Shown: in pieces, positions 8,230-16,945 of the stretch
Numbering within the stretch: position 1 is the first letter of the stretch
Layout: every line of letters begins with the position of its first letter
NCBI RefSeq assembly: GCF_900091655.1
Contig: NZ_LT594621.1
Location: 930,001-994,000, forward strand
Source: Culturomica massiliensis
GTDB taxonomy: Bacteria > Bacteroidota > Bacteroidia > Bacteroidales > Marinifilaceae
DNA: 64,000 bases
Reading direction: 5' to 3'
Notes under the pieces: model-generated
Told to the model about the DNA's origin: nothing
What the model saw: the letters and a program-made list of their open reading frames with translations, nothing else
The model's database searches: none
Program-made: the position numbers and the translations under genes

Positions 8230-9561
8230 TTATTTCAACCGGGCTTTAATCTCTTTGGAAGCAGCCTCGTATCCGGGCTTATCCAACAAAGCGAACATAT
8301 TGTTCTTATATGCTTCCACTCCAGGCTGGTCAAAAGGATTCACTCCGGACATGGAACCGGAAATACCACAAGCCAGTTCAAAGAAATAGAATAACTGACC
8401 GATATACTCAGCATTCAATGCCGGCATACTCACCAGCATATTGGGAACCCCTCCGTCGACATGTGCGATGCGGGTCCCCAGTTCTGCCATTTTATTTACG
8501 GCATCTACCCGCTTACCGGCCAGGAAATTCAATTTATCAAGGTTGGCTTCATCGGCCGGAATTTCCACTTTATATTGGGAATTCTCTACAGATATGACCG
8601 TTTCCATCATCATCCGGGGACCTTGCTGTATGTATTGTCCCATTGAGTGCAAATCTGTCGTAAAGTCAACACCGGCAGGAAATATACCTTTGTGCTCCTT
8701 CCCTTCGCTTTCTCCGTACAATTGTTTCCACCATTCTGTAATATAATGCAGTTTCGGATTGAAATTGGCCAACAATTCAACGGCATATCCTTTGCGATGC
8801 AAAGCCGTACGGGCTGCAGCATATTCCAAGGCAATACTGCCTTGCTTTTCCAGACACTCTTTCTGCATTTCCACTGCACCTTTTACCAGGGCCTTGATAT
8901 CAAAACCGGCTATAGCGATAGGTAACAATCCGACAGGAGTCAACACCGAGAAACGGCCTCCTACATTATCCGGAATCACGAAGGACTTATAGCCTTCCTG
9001 ATCCGCCAGCGTACGCAAAGCTCCCTTGCTGGCATCTGTAATGGCAACAATCCGTTTACCGGCTTCAGCCTTGCCTACCTTTGCTTCCAGCATTTCTTTC
9101 AGCAAGCGGAAAGCAATTGCAGGTTCGGTTGTCGTTCCCGACTTAGAAATCACACAAATACCGAATTCCTTATCAGACAAGTAATTCATCAATTCGTGAT
9201 AATAGTCTTCTCCGATATTATGTCCGGCAAAAATAACCTTCATCCCGGCATCTCCGAAGTTATGAAAACTGTCAGCCAATGCCTCGATAACAGCACGGGC
9301 GCCCAGATAGGAACCTCCGATCCCGATCACAACGACCACATTGGTACGGGCCCGCAATTCCCGGGCTGTGTTCTCTATATCATTCAACTCTGCTATACCG
9401 ATACGGGTAGGTAAATCCAACCACCCCAAAAAATCATTTCCTTTACAGCTACCGTTTTTCAAACTTTCTAAAGCATTTTTAGCTTCCGGAAACAACGCAC
9501 TTATTTCCTCTTTTTTTACGAAATTACAGATATGGCTGTAATCAAATTTAATACTGTTCAT
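8230..9561 (-). CDS. pgi: Glucose-6-phosphate isomerase
   Basis: Interconverts glucose 6-phosphate and fructose 6-phosphate. The ATG at 9561 is preferred over an in-frame codon at 9618, because the family alignment starts at MNSIKFDYSH. The 443 residues match the short bacterial PGI type. Motifs seen are VVIGIGGSYLGARAV, VISKSGTTTEPAIAFR (sugar phosphate loop), FSVLTPVGLLPIAIAG and the C-terminal NPFDQPGVEAYK with the catalytic Lys. It is upstream of the PPi-type PFK gene and probably shares its transcript. Confidence 0.96.
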   Translation of the reverse strand: MNSIKFDYSHICNFVKKEEISALFPEAKNALESLKNGSCKGNDFLGWLDLPTRIGIAELNDIENTARELRARTNVVVVIGIGGSYLGARAVIEALADSFHNFGDAGMKVIFAGHNIGEDYYHELMNYLSDKEFGICVISKSGTTTEPAIAFRLLKEMLEAKVGKAEAGKRIVAITDASKGALRTLADQEGYKSFVIPDNVGGRFSVLTPVGLLPIAIAGFDIKALVKGAVEMQKECLEKQGSIALEYAAARTALHRKGYAVELLANFNPKLHYITEWWKQLYGESEGKEHKGIFPAGVDFTTDLHSMGQYIQQGPRMMMETVISVENSQYKVEIPADEANLDKLNFLAGKRVDAVNKMAELGTRIAHVDGGVPNMLVSMPALNAEYIGQLFYFFELACGISGSMSGVNPFDQPGVEAYKNNMFALLDKPGYEAASKEIKARLK

Positions 9562-9704
9562 AAGCTTTATTGTTATATGTACTCTATCATAATTAGCTGA
9601 TATATTCAAATACCGCAATAATTTCTATTTAAGTAAATAGCATAAACACAACCTAAATTTCTATCAAGTAAGTCCATCGACTCACTACATCGAATTAAAT
9701 ATCT

Positions 9705-10292
9705 TTATTTTTTCTTTGTCTTCAATAAATCCCGGTATTTGGAGGCCGTCTCGTAGTCCTCGCGCTGAATGGCTTCTTCCATCAGTTTCGTCAACTCTTG
9801 TACCGTATAGTCTTTGTATTGATTTTCTTCGACATTGATCACACTGTTGTGAATCTCCCCCTGCTGTTGTTCACGTACTTCCTGGCTAACCAGAATACCG
9901 GCTTTTTCGATTATTTCCGGGGTCGTGTAAACCGGACATCCGAATCTCAATGCCAAAGCGATGGCATCCGATGTCCGGGAATCGATCTTTATCGTATTTG
10001 AAGGAGTCTCGAAATAGAGCTCCGAATAAAATATCCCGGCGTCCAACCGATATATAAAAACCTCTTTTAAAGTCACACTTAAACTATCTGTCAACGATTT
10101 GATCAGATCATGAGTCAACGGACGCTGTGGCTGTAATTTTTCCAGTTGAATAGCGATTGACTGGGCTTCGGGCATTCCGATAATGATAGGAATACGGTGA
10201 AGATCTGCTTCGTCGGTCAAGATCAATGCATACGCACCGGTTTGAGCCATACTATACGATAATCCTAAAATCTTCAGTTTAATCCTTTCCAT
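9705..10292 (-). CDS. Bifunctional nuclease (BFN/DUF151) family protein with UvrB/C motif
   Basis: A 195-residue protein with an N-terminal DUF151 domain (about 1-135; IIIGMPEAQSIAIQLE and SRTSDAIALALRFGCPVY are characteristic) and a C-terminal UVR motif (about 158-192; LTKLMEEAIQREDYETASKYRDLL) of the type in UvrB and UvrC that mediates protein contacts. The family is named for dual RNase/DNase activity described in plant relatives; the bacterial role is uncertain. It lies 81 bases downstream of sdaA on the same strand and may be co-transcribed. Confidence 0.85.
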   Translation of the reverse strand: MERIKLKILGLSYSMAQTGAYALILTDEADLHRIPIIIGMPEAQSIAIQLEKLQPQRPLTHDLIKSLTDSLSVTLKEVFIYRLDAGIFYSELYFETPSNTIKIDSRTSDAIALALRFGCPVYTTPEIIEKAGILVSQEVREQQQGEIHNSVINVEENQYKDYTVQELTKLMEEAIQREDYETASKYRDLLKTKKK

Positions 10293-10373
10293 AATCGATT
10301 CGTTTACGACATTTTGTCAAAGATGTATTCATCTGAATTAACGACTTCTACCCGTTTAAGTTTCAATATTCAA

Positions 10374-11600
10374 TTACAATGTATCGTTTAAATCACATTT
10401 CAACCGTTTAATACATACGCTGGCCAAACCTCCCAGACTTGTCTCCCGGTATTTGGCCTGCATGTCTCTTCCGGTTTCCATCATCGTTTTGACTACCTCG
10501 TCGAAAGAAACCATATGACGCCCGTCAGAAAACAAGGCGTATAAAGCTGCTTCCCGAGCTTTTTGAGCTACAAAAGCATTCCGTTCTATACAGGGAATCT
10601 GTACATAGCCCAATACCGGATCACAGGTCAATCCTAAATTATGCTCAAAGCCCATTTCGGCAGCATACTCAATCTGCCGGGGAGTCCCTCCCCAAATTTG
10701 AGTAGCTGCGCCGGCAGCCATTGCGCAGGCCGTACCCAATTCACCCTGGCACCCCACTTCGGCGCCGGAAATAGAACCGTTACTCTTGACAATATTACCG
10801 ATCAGAGCTGCTGTCGCCAATCCCCGGATAATACGGTAATCGGGCATTTTCTGATCGTGCTTCAAAAAATACATGACAGCCGGTACAACCCCCGAAGCCC
10901 CGCATGTCGGTGCCGTCACGACCCGTCCGCCTCCGGCATTTTCTTCCGATACGGCCAGGGCTGCGGCAAAAAGCATCCCCATCGGCCGGGATGAACCGGA
11001 GGACTGCATCGCCTTTATATTGTATGAACTGGCTTTACGGGCTAATTTCAAAGCTCCGGGCAACACCCCTTCAGCCTGTAATCCCTTTTCCAGCGTCTCC
11101 TGCATTTGCTTCCAAACCTCTTCCAGATAAATAAAAATCTCTTCCCCTTCATACTTCGTCACATAATCCACAAATGTACACCCTTCATCCAAACACCATC
11201 TGATCACTTCCGACATCGAGGTTGTCGGATAAACGTCTCCTCCGTCAAACGTACCTATTTCATCCCACAACGCTCCCCCGCCGATACTATATACCGTCCA
11301 ACTGTCGATCACCTGCCCCTGAGATATGGCTTCAAACACCATACCGTTCGGATGTTTCGGCAAGGTGATATCCGGTTTCCAGATAATTTCCGTATCCTCC
11401 GGACGGGGTACAACCTTCATAATCGCCGTATCCGTACCATGCCCTTTTCCTGTTAATGCCAGGCTTCCGTACAAAGTAACCCTGATTTTCTCCACCTCCG
11501 GGTGTCTCCCGACAAAAAAACCGGCCGCACGGCTGGGTCCCATGGTATGACTGGAAGAAGGGCCATATCCGATATTGTAAATTTCACGTATTGATTTCAT
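10374..11600 (-). CDS. sdaA: L-serine ammonia-lyase (iron-sulfur dependent)
   Basis: Deaminates L-serine to pyruvate and ammonia with a [4Fe-4S] cluster. The 408-residue protein is the single-chain form: the N-terminal beta domain (GYGPSSSHTMGPSRAAGFF near 12-30) and C-terminal alpha domain are fused. Cluster-type cysteines occur in APTCGASG, EVGCQGELG and GLTCDPVLGYVQIPC. It lies just downstream of rnpB on the same strand, ending with a possible transcript into the BFN gene. Pyruvate from serine would feed the acetate and butyrate branches encoded elsewhere in the window. Confidence 0.95.
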   Translation of the reverse strand: MKSIREIYNIGYGPSSSHTMGPSRAAGFFVGRHPEVEKIRVTLYGSLALTGKGHGTDTAIMKVVPRPEDTEIIWKPDITLPKHPNGMVFEAISQGQVIDSWTVYSIGGGALWDEIGTFDGGDVYPTTSMSEVIRWCLDEGCTFVDYVTKYEGEEIFIYLEEVWKQMQETLEKGLQAEGVLPGALKLARKASSYNIKAMQSSGSSRPMGMLFAAALAVSEENAGGGRVVTAPTCGASGVVPAVMYFLKHDQKMPDYRIIRGLATAALIGNIVKSNGSISGAEVGCQGELGTACAMAAGAATQIWGGTPRQIEYAAEMGFEHNLGLTCDPVLGYVQIPCIERNAFVAQKAREAALYALFSDGRHMVSFDEVVKTMMETGRDMQAKYRETSLGGLASVCIKRLKCDLNDTL

Positions 11601-11661
11601 CGTTAATTCTGCTTCTTTCCTTAAAGATTCAATTATTGATTGTCGATAATTTAAACTAAAA

Positions 11662-12014
11662 ATAGCAGGCCTGTAAGCCGGGTTCTGTACCTTACGGTTT
11701 CTATCATTTATCTACGTTGCAAATTGCTTTACAACTCCAGCAACCTACCCCCCGACTCAGCCGGGAAAGCTTAAAGCGTCGGTATACATGGTCTTGCAAC
11801 CCGTCAGACGTACGGCTACTCCGGTCACCCGGAATACCGGTAGGCTCTTACCCCACCTTTTCACCCTTATTCCGAAACGTTAAACGCCCGGAACGGTTAT
11901 TTTCTGTTACGTTACTATACCCTCACGGATATCTTCCCGTTAGGAAGCACGGTTCCCTGTGTTGCCCGGACTTTCCTCTCTCCCTTGCGGGACAGCGATA
12001 GAACGGCCTGCTAT
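11662..12014 (-). ncRNA. rnpB: RNase P RNA
   Basis: Catalytic RNA of RNase P, which matures tRNA 5' ends. On the minus strand the ends pair as helix P1, ATAGCAGGCC with GGCCTGCTAT. Conserved segments include AGGAAAGTCCGGGC after the 5' end, GGGGTAAGAGCC in the middle, and ACAGAACCCGGCTTAC near the 3' end. About 353 nucleotides fits bacterial type A. A short U-rich stretch follows the 3' end. Confidence 0.95.
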
Positions 12015-12067
12015 TATAATGAAAAATAATTCTCTAATTCTCAATTCCACTGAAAGGCGCTGACCTT

Positions 12068-12658
12068 TCAATTCATAACCGGATCTTCCGGGAAATTCGC
12101 CCATACCTTGTATCTTCCCCCCAATTCCGACATCGATTTTTCCCACAATCCATCCGGAGACCTGTGAAAAATCCCTTCACCGCTAATCTGTCCCACCATC
12201 CATGAATTTTCTTCCAGCTCGCTCTCTAACTGACCGGTATCCCAGCCGCTATATCCGGCAAAAAAACGAACTTCATCCTGTAAAATATCTCCGCTGTTCA
12301 ACATACGCACCAAGTGAGTAAAATCACCTCCCCAAAACACACCGTCCCGGATCAATAAAGAATCAGGAAGTTCCGCATGCGTATGTATATAATAAAGTCG
12401 GTTTTGCTCTACCGGCCCTCCCAAATACACCGGAAAATCAATTTTTTTCAATTCACTGACCAGTTCAGAAGTCGTATAAGGCAAAACTTTATTCAACGTA
12501 AAACCAATTGTCCCATTTTTATCGTGCTCAACAATATATATGACCGCCCGGGAAAAATATTTTCCTTTCAAAAAAGGTTCGGCAATCAGAATATCACCGA
12601 CACCGACATTTTTACGATTGTATTTTATTTTAAATAAATCCTGAAACTGTTCGTCCAC
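12068..12658 (-). CDS. yqgE: YqgE/AlgH family protein (DUF179)
   Basis: A 196-residue DUF179 protein. Family signatures are GDILIAEPFLKGKYFSRAVIYIVEH near 21-45, GTIGFTLNK near 49-57, VYLGGPVE and the GYSGWDTGQLESELEENSWMV block near 145-165. The biochemical function is not established, though relatives have been tied to alginate or surface regulation. It is transcribed away from the DUF4294 gene; CAAAAATA at 12681-12688, a minus-strand TATTTTTG, is a plausible promoter -7 element. Confidence 0.93.
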   Translation of the reverse strand: MDEQFQDLFKIKYNRKNVGVGDILIAEPFLKGKYFSRAVIYIVEHDKNGTIGFTLNKVLPYTTSELVSELKKIDFPVYLGGPVEQNRLYYIHTHAELPDSLLIRDGVFWGGDFTHLVRMLNSGDILQDEVRFFAGYSGWDTGQLESELEENSWMVGQISGEGIFHRSPDGLWEKSMSELGGRYKVWANFPEDPVMN

Positions 12659-12680
12659 AAATATTCGTATTTTTACCTGT

Positions 12681-12688
12681 CAAAAATA
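12681..12688 (-). promoter_or_regulatory. Candidate -7 element for yqgE
   Basis: The minus strand reads TATTTTTG, matching Bacteroidetes TAnnTTTG, about 23 bases before the yqgE start codon. Confidence 0.45.
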
Positions 12689-12703
12689 GCAAATTATTTT
12701 GGT

Positions 12704-13282
12704 ATGGTAAGAATATTCTTCGTCATACTTTGGGTATTATTTTATGCAAACGCTTTAAAAGCACAACAAATTGTCGTGCCGGCAACAGTCGTACACGGCG
12801 ACACGCTTCCCCATCTGAACCTGGAAGAAGTAAATGTATTTGGAAAAAAACTGAACAAACGCCAATACCGCCGCTATACCCAAAAACAGGAAAGACTGGA
12901 ATACAATGTCCGCAAAGTATATCCCTACGCCCAAATTGCAGCCCGGAAAATCCGGGAAATAGATACCCGCATTTCAACCGTGTCCGACCGCAAAAAACGT
13001 AAACAGATCATCAAAGAAGAGTACGGAGAAATGATGAAAACATTCAAAAAGCCACTAATGAAACTTACTATCACACAAGGCCGTATTCTTATTCGTTTAA
13101 TATACCGTGAAACCAATAACAGCGCTTTTGCTCACATCAAAGAATACAAAGGAAGCGTAAATGCCTATTTCTGGCAATCCCTCGCATTGCTATTCGGCAA
13201 TAACCTCAAAGCAGATTACGAACCTTACGGTAAAGATGCAGATATTGAAGAGATTGTACTGGCCATCCGGCGCGGGGAATAA
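12704..13282 (+). CDS. DUF4294 family secreted protein
   Basis: A 192-residue protein with an N-terminal signal peptide (MVRIFFVILWVLFYANALKAQ) and a basic, helix-rich body. The family core is visible as LEEVNVFGKKLNKRQYRRYTQKQERLEYNVRKVYPYAQIAARKI and LIYRETNNSAFAHIKEYKG. DUF4294 proteins are common in Bacteroidetes, probably periplasmic, and functionally uncharacterised. It is convergent with the Fur-family gene and divergent from yqgE, so appears monocistronic. Confidence 0.85.
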   Translation: MVRIFFVILWVLFYANALKAQQIVVPATVVHGDTLPHLNLEEVNVFGKKLNKRQYRRYTQKQERLEYNVRKVYPYAQIAARKIREIDTRISTVSDRKKRKQIIKEEYGEMMKTFKKPLMKLTITQGRILIRLIYRETNNSAFAHIKEYKGSVNAYFWQSLALLFGNNLKADYEPYGKDADIEEIVLAIRRGE

Positions 13283-13305
13283 ACTTGCAGATTTCTCCTG
13301 TGCCC

Positions 13306-13740
13306 TCAATTTTTTAATTTCAAAGCACAATCGGGACAAATCCCCTTCAACACATAATTGATACTATTAAGCGTAAAACCTTTGGGCAGCTCTACAACCG
13401 GAGTCGGTATACCTTCCAGACAAAACGTTTTATGACAATATTCACAGTTGAAATGAGTGTGTAAATCTTCGACGGCACATGCACAACTATCGCCACATAC
13501 CGCATATTTCAGCGAACCAGTCCCATCGTCGATACTGTGTATCAAATGGTGGGACAGAAAAAGGGTGACGGTACGAAACAAAGTAGATTTATCAACAGTA
13601 TCCAATAAATTTTCCAGGTCCAGTAAAGAAACTGCCCGCTCTGCCCGTAACATGGCCTGCAACACCAATATTCGTATAGCAGTCGGTTTGATTTCCCTTT
13701 TTGCCAGCATATCCAAACAAGTTTTCTCTTCCATAACCAT
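13306..13740 (-). CDS. Fur-family metalloregulator
   Basis: A 144-residue Fur/Zur/PerR-type regulator: winged helix at about 15-75, then a dimerisation domain with structural zinc cysteines C99/C102 (HFNCEYCHKTFC) and C135/C138 (ICPDCALK), and the metal-sensing HTHFN segment at 94-98. It is the second gene of an operon after the P1B metal ATPase; its start codon is one base beyond the ATPase stop, which suggests translational coupling. The palindrome TGCAACAAAGTTGCA at the operon promoter is a candidate binding site. Sensing specificity (Zn, Fe or peroxide) cannot be decided from sequence alone. Confidence 0.9.
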   Translation of the reverse strand: MVMEEKTCLDMLAKREIKPTAIRILVLQAMLRAERAVSLLDLENLLDTVDKSTLFRTVTLFLSHHLIHSIDDGTGSLKYAVCGDSCACAVEDLHTHFNCEYCHKTFCLEGIPTPVVELPKGFTLNSINYVLKGICPDCALKLKN

Positions 13741-13741
13741 T

Positions 13742-15697
13742 CTATTTAATCATTTTTTGTATCCGTACGGCATTCAGTATGGCAATCAGTGTAACCCCTA
13801 CGTCCGCAAAAACGGCCTCCCATAAAGTAGCCATCCCACCGGCTCCCAGAATCAATACAAGCAATTTTACGCCAAAAGCCAAAGAGATATTTTGCCAAAT
13901 GATCCGGCGTGCCTGTTTTCCGACTTTAATAGCAGTAGCAACCTTAGAAGGCTGATCCGTTTGTATTACGACGTCGGCCGTTTCTATGGCGGCATCGCTC
14001 CCCAATCCTCCCATTGCAATCCCCACATGACTCAAAGCCAGAACAGGAGCATCGTTTATACCATCCCCGACAAAAGCAATCCGGTTTTCCGGATTCCGGC
14101 GTAACTCCTCAATGTGCTTCACTTTTCCGTCAGGAAGCAGGTCTCCGTATGCCTGCGTTACGCCCAGCTTTTCTGCAAAGTTAGTAACAATACGTTGTTT
14201 ATCACCCGATAATATCTGAATGTTACGGATATTTAACGCTCTCAGGTCCTCGACAGCAGTAAAAGCATCCTCTTTCAGCCTGTCCGACAACGACAAATAA
14301 CCTGCATATTCATCTCCCAAAGCACAAACCACAATCGTATCCCTTACAGCAAGCAACTCTTCCGGGAAATCGATATCAAACCGGGACAACAAACGGGTAT
14401 TTCCTGCCAAAACCCGGACTCCGTCTGCCTCTGCGACCAAACCGTGACCGGCGATCTCCGTTACACCGGCGACAGCAACCGGCTCTATCTTCTGATCCTT
14501 CGCATAACGTTCAATCGCTTTAGCAATCGGATGTGTACTATTCCGCTCTACAGAAGCCACCCAACGTATCAGTTCTTTCTCCGAAAACTTCGGTGCCGGC
14601 TTACACAACTGCACTTCAAATGTCCCGCGAGTCAATGTACCGGTTTTATCGAATACAACTGTATTAATTTGGGTAATAGCGTCCAGATAATTTCCCCCTT
14701 TAAACAGAACTCCCAACCGGGAAGCCGCTCCGATACCTCCGAAATAGCCCAAAGGAATACTGACAACCAAAGCACAGGGACATGAAATAACAAGAAAAAC
14801 CAACGCCCTGTACAACCAATTGTCGAATGTAAATACGAACTGTGTATTGACCAGCGAATACAGAAAAGGCAACGACACGATCAACACGGCCAGACCGATG
14901 ACAACCGGCGTATAGATACGGGCAAATTTACGAATAAATAATTCGGCCGGCGCCTTGCGTCCGGAAGCATTCTGAACCAACTCCAAAATACGGGCCAAGG
15001 CACTTTTATCGAAAGGTTTGGTTACTCTTATCCGGACCACCTTATCCGTAACAATCATTCCGGCAAGAACCTCTCCGCCCTCTCTGATATTCCGGGGCAC
15101 ACTTTCTCCCGTCAAGGCGGCTGTATTGAAAGCTGCAACGTCATTCAACATCACACCGTCCAACGGTACCCGCTCTCCGGGTTTTACCTCAATGACTTCA
15201 TCGACCTGTACCCGTTGAGGTTCCTCTACAATAAGGACATCCCCCCTGACGACGACAGCCCTTTCCGGTCTGACATCCAATAAAGCTCTGATATTGCGCT
15301 TTGCCTTATCGACAGCCTTATCCTGAAAAAGTTCTCCCACAGCATAAAACAGCATTACTGCCACCCCTTCGGGATACTCGCCAATATAAAAAGCCCCCAG
15401 CGTAGCGACAGACATAAGCGTAAACTCACTGAAATAATCTTTGCGAAAGATACTTTCCCACGCTTCTTTTATAACAGGGAGTCCGACAGGGAAATAAGCC
15501 AAAAAATACCATGTCAATGCGACATAATTCTCCCGGAAAAAAGCCATATCCATTGCATTCAGCATTATTCCACCGAGTAACAGTAACAATGAAAGTAAAA
15601 CTCTCCAATAATCACGGATAAAACCGGATTTTTTTAAAACACTGGTAGGCTGTGCTTTCTTATCTGCACAACATCCGCAACTGGCATACTGTTTCAT
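13742..15697 (-). CDS. P1B-type heavy-metal efflux ATPase (Zn/Cd-like)
   Basis: A 651-residue P-type ATPase that exports transition metals. Seen in order: a short Cys-rich N-terminus (ASCGCCADKK, residues 5-14) instead of a full HMA domain, paired membrane helices, actuator motif TGESVPR, the metal site helix SCPCALVVSIPLGYFGGIG, phosphorylation motif VFDKTGTLT, nucleotide-domain THPIAKAIERYA, and hinge GDGINDAPVLA. The CPC helix with the SIPLGYFGGIG extension is typical of CadA/ZntA-like Zn/Cd pumps. It is the first gene of an operon with a Fur-family regulator; most such pumps are controlled by MerR or ArsR proteins, so a Fur partner is notable. Confidence 0.93.
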   Translation of the reverse strand: MKQYASCGCCADKKAQPTSVLKKSGFIRDYWRVLLSLLLLLGGIMLNAMDMAFFRENYVALTWYFLAYFPVGLPVIKEAWESIFRKDYFSEFTLMSVATLGAFYIGEYPEGVAVMLFYAVGELFQDKAVDKAKRNIRALLDVRPERAVVVRGDVLIVEEPQRVQVDEVIEVKPGERVPLDGVMLNDVAAFNTAALTGESVPRNIREGGEVLAGMIVTDKVVRIRVTKPFDKSALARILELVQNASGRKAPAELFIRKFARIYTPVVIGLAVLIVSLPFLYSLVNTQFVFTFDNWLYRALVFLVISCPCALVVSIPLGYFGGIGAASRLGVLFKGGNYLDAITQINTVVFDKTGTLTRGTFEVQLCKPAPKFSEKELIRWVASVERNSTHPIAKAIERYAKDQKIEPVAVAGVTEIAGHGLVAEADGVRVLAGNTRLLSRFDIDFPEELLAVRDTIVVCALGDEYAGYLSLSDRLKEDAFTAVEDLRALNIRNIQILSGDKQRIVTNFAEKLGVTQAYGDLLPDGKVKHIEELRRNPENRIAFVGDGINDAPVLALSHVGIAMGGLGSDAAIETADVVIQTDQPSKVATAIKVGKQARRIIWQNISLAFGVKLLVLILGAGGMATLWEAVFADVGVTLIAILNAVRIQKMIK

Positions 15698-15719
15698 ATT
15701 CTTTTCTTTTTATTTTTTA

Positions 15720-15754
15720 CAAAGATAACAGACAGCAAATGCAACAAAGTTGCA
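15720..15754 (-). promoter_or_regulatory. Promoter and palindromic operator of the metal ATPase operon
   Basis: The minus strand has TATCTTTG at 15727-15720, about 23 bases before the ATPase start. Upstream, at 15740-15754, is the perfect dyad TGCAAC-AAA-GTTGCA, overlapping the expected -33 region. This is where a repressor would block RNA polymerase, and the second gene of the operon encodes a Fur-family regulator. Confidence 0.6.
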
Positions 15755-15823
15755 AAGTTTAATACCGATACATGTAAAAATAATAAGGTATTATTTCCTA
15801 TCTTTGTCCCAAATACAGGAACA

Positions 15824-16834
15824 ATGAGTTTTGAGGAAATTATAAAGGATATTAAAGCCAAAAAATACAAACCCATTTATTTTCTGAACGGAGAAGAAGC
15901 GTTTTTTATCGACCGTATCACCGATCTGATCGAGAAAACCGTACTTACCGAAGAAGAAAAAGCCTTTAACCAAACGGTTATGTACGGCAATGACGTCAAT
16001 ATGACGACCGTTACCGATACGGCCCGGCGCTTCCCTATGATGAGCGAGCGGCAAGTGGTTATTGTCCGGGAAGCGCAAAATATCAAAGATTTCGATAATC
16101 TCTTACCTTATATCGAACATTACCAAACCTCAACCATCCTGTTACTGGCCTACAAAAACAAAAAAGCCGACAAGAGAAAAAATGTATTTAAAAAACTAAA
16201 TGCCTCTTCCAACTGTATCTGGTTCGATTCCAATAAATTATACGACAATAAAATCCCGGATTGGATTATAAACTACTGTAAATCGAGTTCATACAATATT
16301 ACGCCCAAGGCTGCAGGTATTTTAGCCGAAAGCCTGGGAACTGATTTAAGCCGGGTAGCAAACGAGATCGACAAGCTGATATTACTGCTTCCGCCGGGAG
16401 GAACGATAAAAGAATCGTTGGTAGAGGAACACACCGGTATCAGTAAGGATTTCAATACCTTTGAACTACAAACGGCCATCATTCAAAAAGATTTCCTCAA
16501 AGCCAACCGCATCGTCAATTATTTCGAAGCCAACCCCAAAAACAGTCCGTTGGTACTGACGATTGCCACCTTGTTTAAATATTTTTTGAATCTGCTGACC
16601 TATCATTATCAGAAAAAATCGACCCCTAATGCACAGGAAATGGCAAGACTGCTGGGCATCAACAGCTTTTTTATGAAAGATTATACCGACGGGGCGCGTA
16701 TGTACAATGCAGTCAAATGTGCCGGCATCATCTCATTATTGCGTGAATATGACATGAAATCCAAAGGCGTAGGCAATGTCAATAGTTCCGACGGAGAATT
16801 GCTGAAAGAACTGGTCTTTAAAATTATGCATTAA
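15824..16834 (+). CDS. holA: DNA polymerase III delta subunit
   Basis: Clamp-loader subunit that opens the sliding clamp. The 336-residue protein opens with FEEIIKDIKAKKYKPIYFLNGEEAFFIDRITDLIE, the family N-terminus, followed by the AAA+-like core and the helical collar at the C-terminus (FLNLLTYHYQKK, ELLKELVFKIMH). Divergence in the AAA+ motifs is normal for this non-ATPase subunit. TATCTTTG at 15799-15806 is a plausible -7 element. It is divergent from the metal ATPase operon. Confidence 0.93.
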   Translation: MSFEEIIKDIKAKKYKPIYFLNGEEAFFIDRITDLIEKTVLTEEEKAFNQTVMYGNDVNMTTVTDTARRFPMMSERQVVIVREAQNIKDFDNLLPYIEHYQTSTILLLAYKNKKADKRKNVFKKLNASSNCIWFDSNKLYDNKIPDWIINYCKSSSYNITPKAAGILAESLGTDLSRVANEIDKLILLLPPGGTIKESLVEEHTGISKDFNTFELQTAIIQKDFLKANRIVNYFEANPKNSPLVLTIATLFKYFLNLLTYHYQKKSTPNAQEMARLLGINSFFMKDYTDGARMYNAVKCAGIISLLREYDMKSKGVGNVNSSDGELLKELVFKIMH

Positions 16835-16883
16835 CCGGCCAAAATTAAAATTTTTTATTATCCGGAATACGGCAGAATTTCTT

Positions 16884-16924
16884 TATATTTGCATATACCA
16901 ATTTACGGTTGCATAAAAATGCAA
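16884..16924 (+). promoter_or_regulatory. Promoter with dyad upstream of the HAD gene
   Basis: TATATTTG at 16884-16891 fits the Bacteroidetes -7 element. TTGCAT-AAAA-ATGCAA at 16909-16924 is a perfect 6-4-6 dyad in the leader and could be an operator or small leader hairpin. Confidence 0.5.
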
Positions 16925-16945
16925 TGAATAAAAGTAATAAAAACA

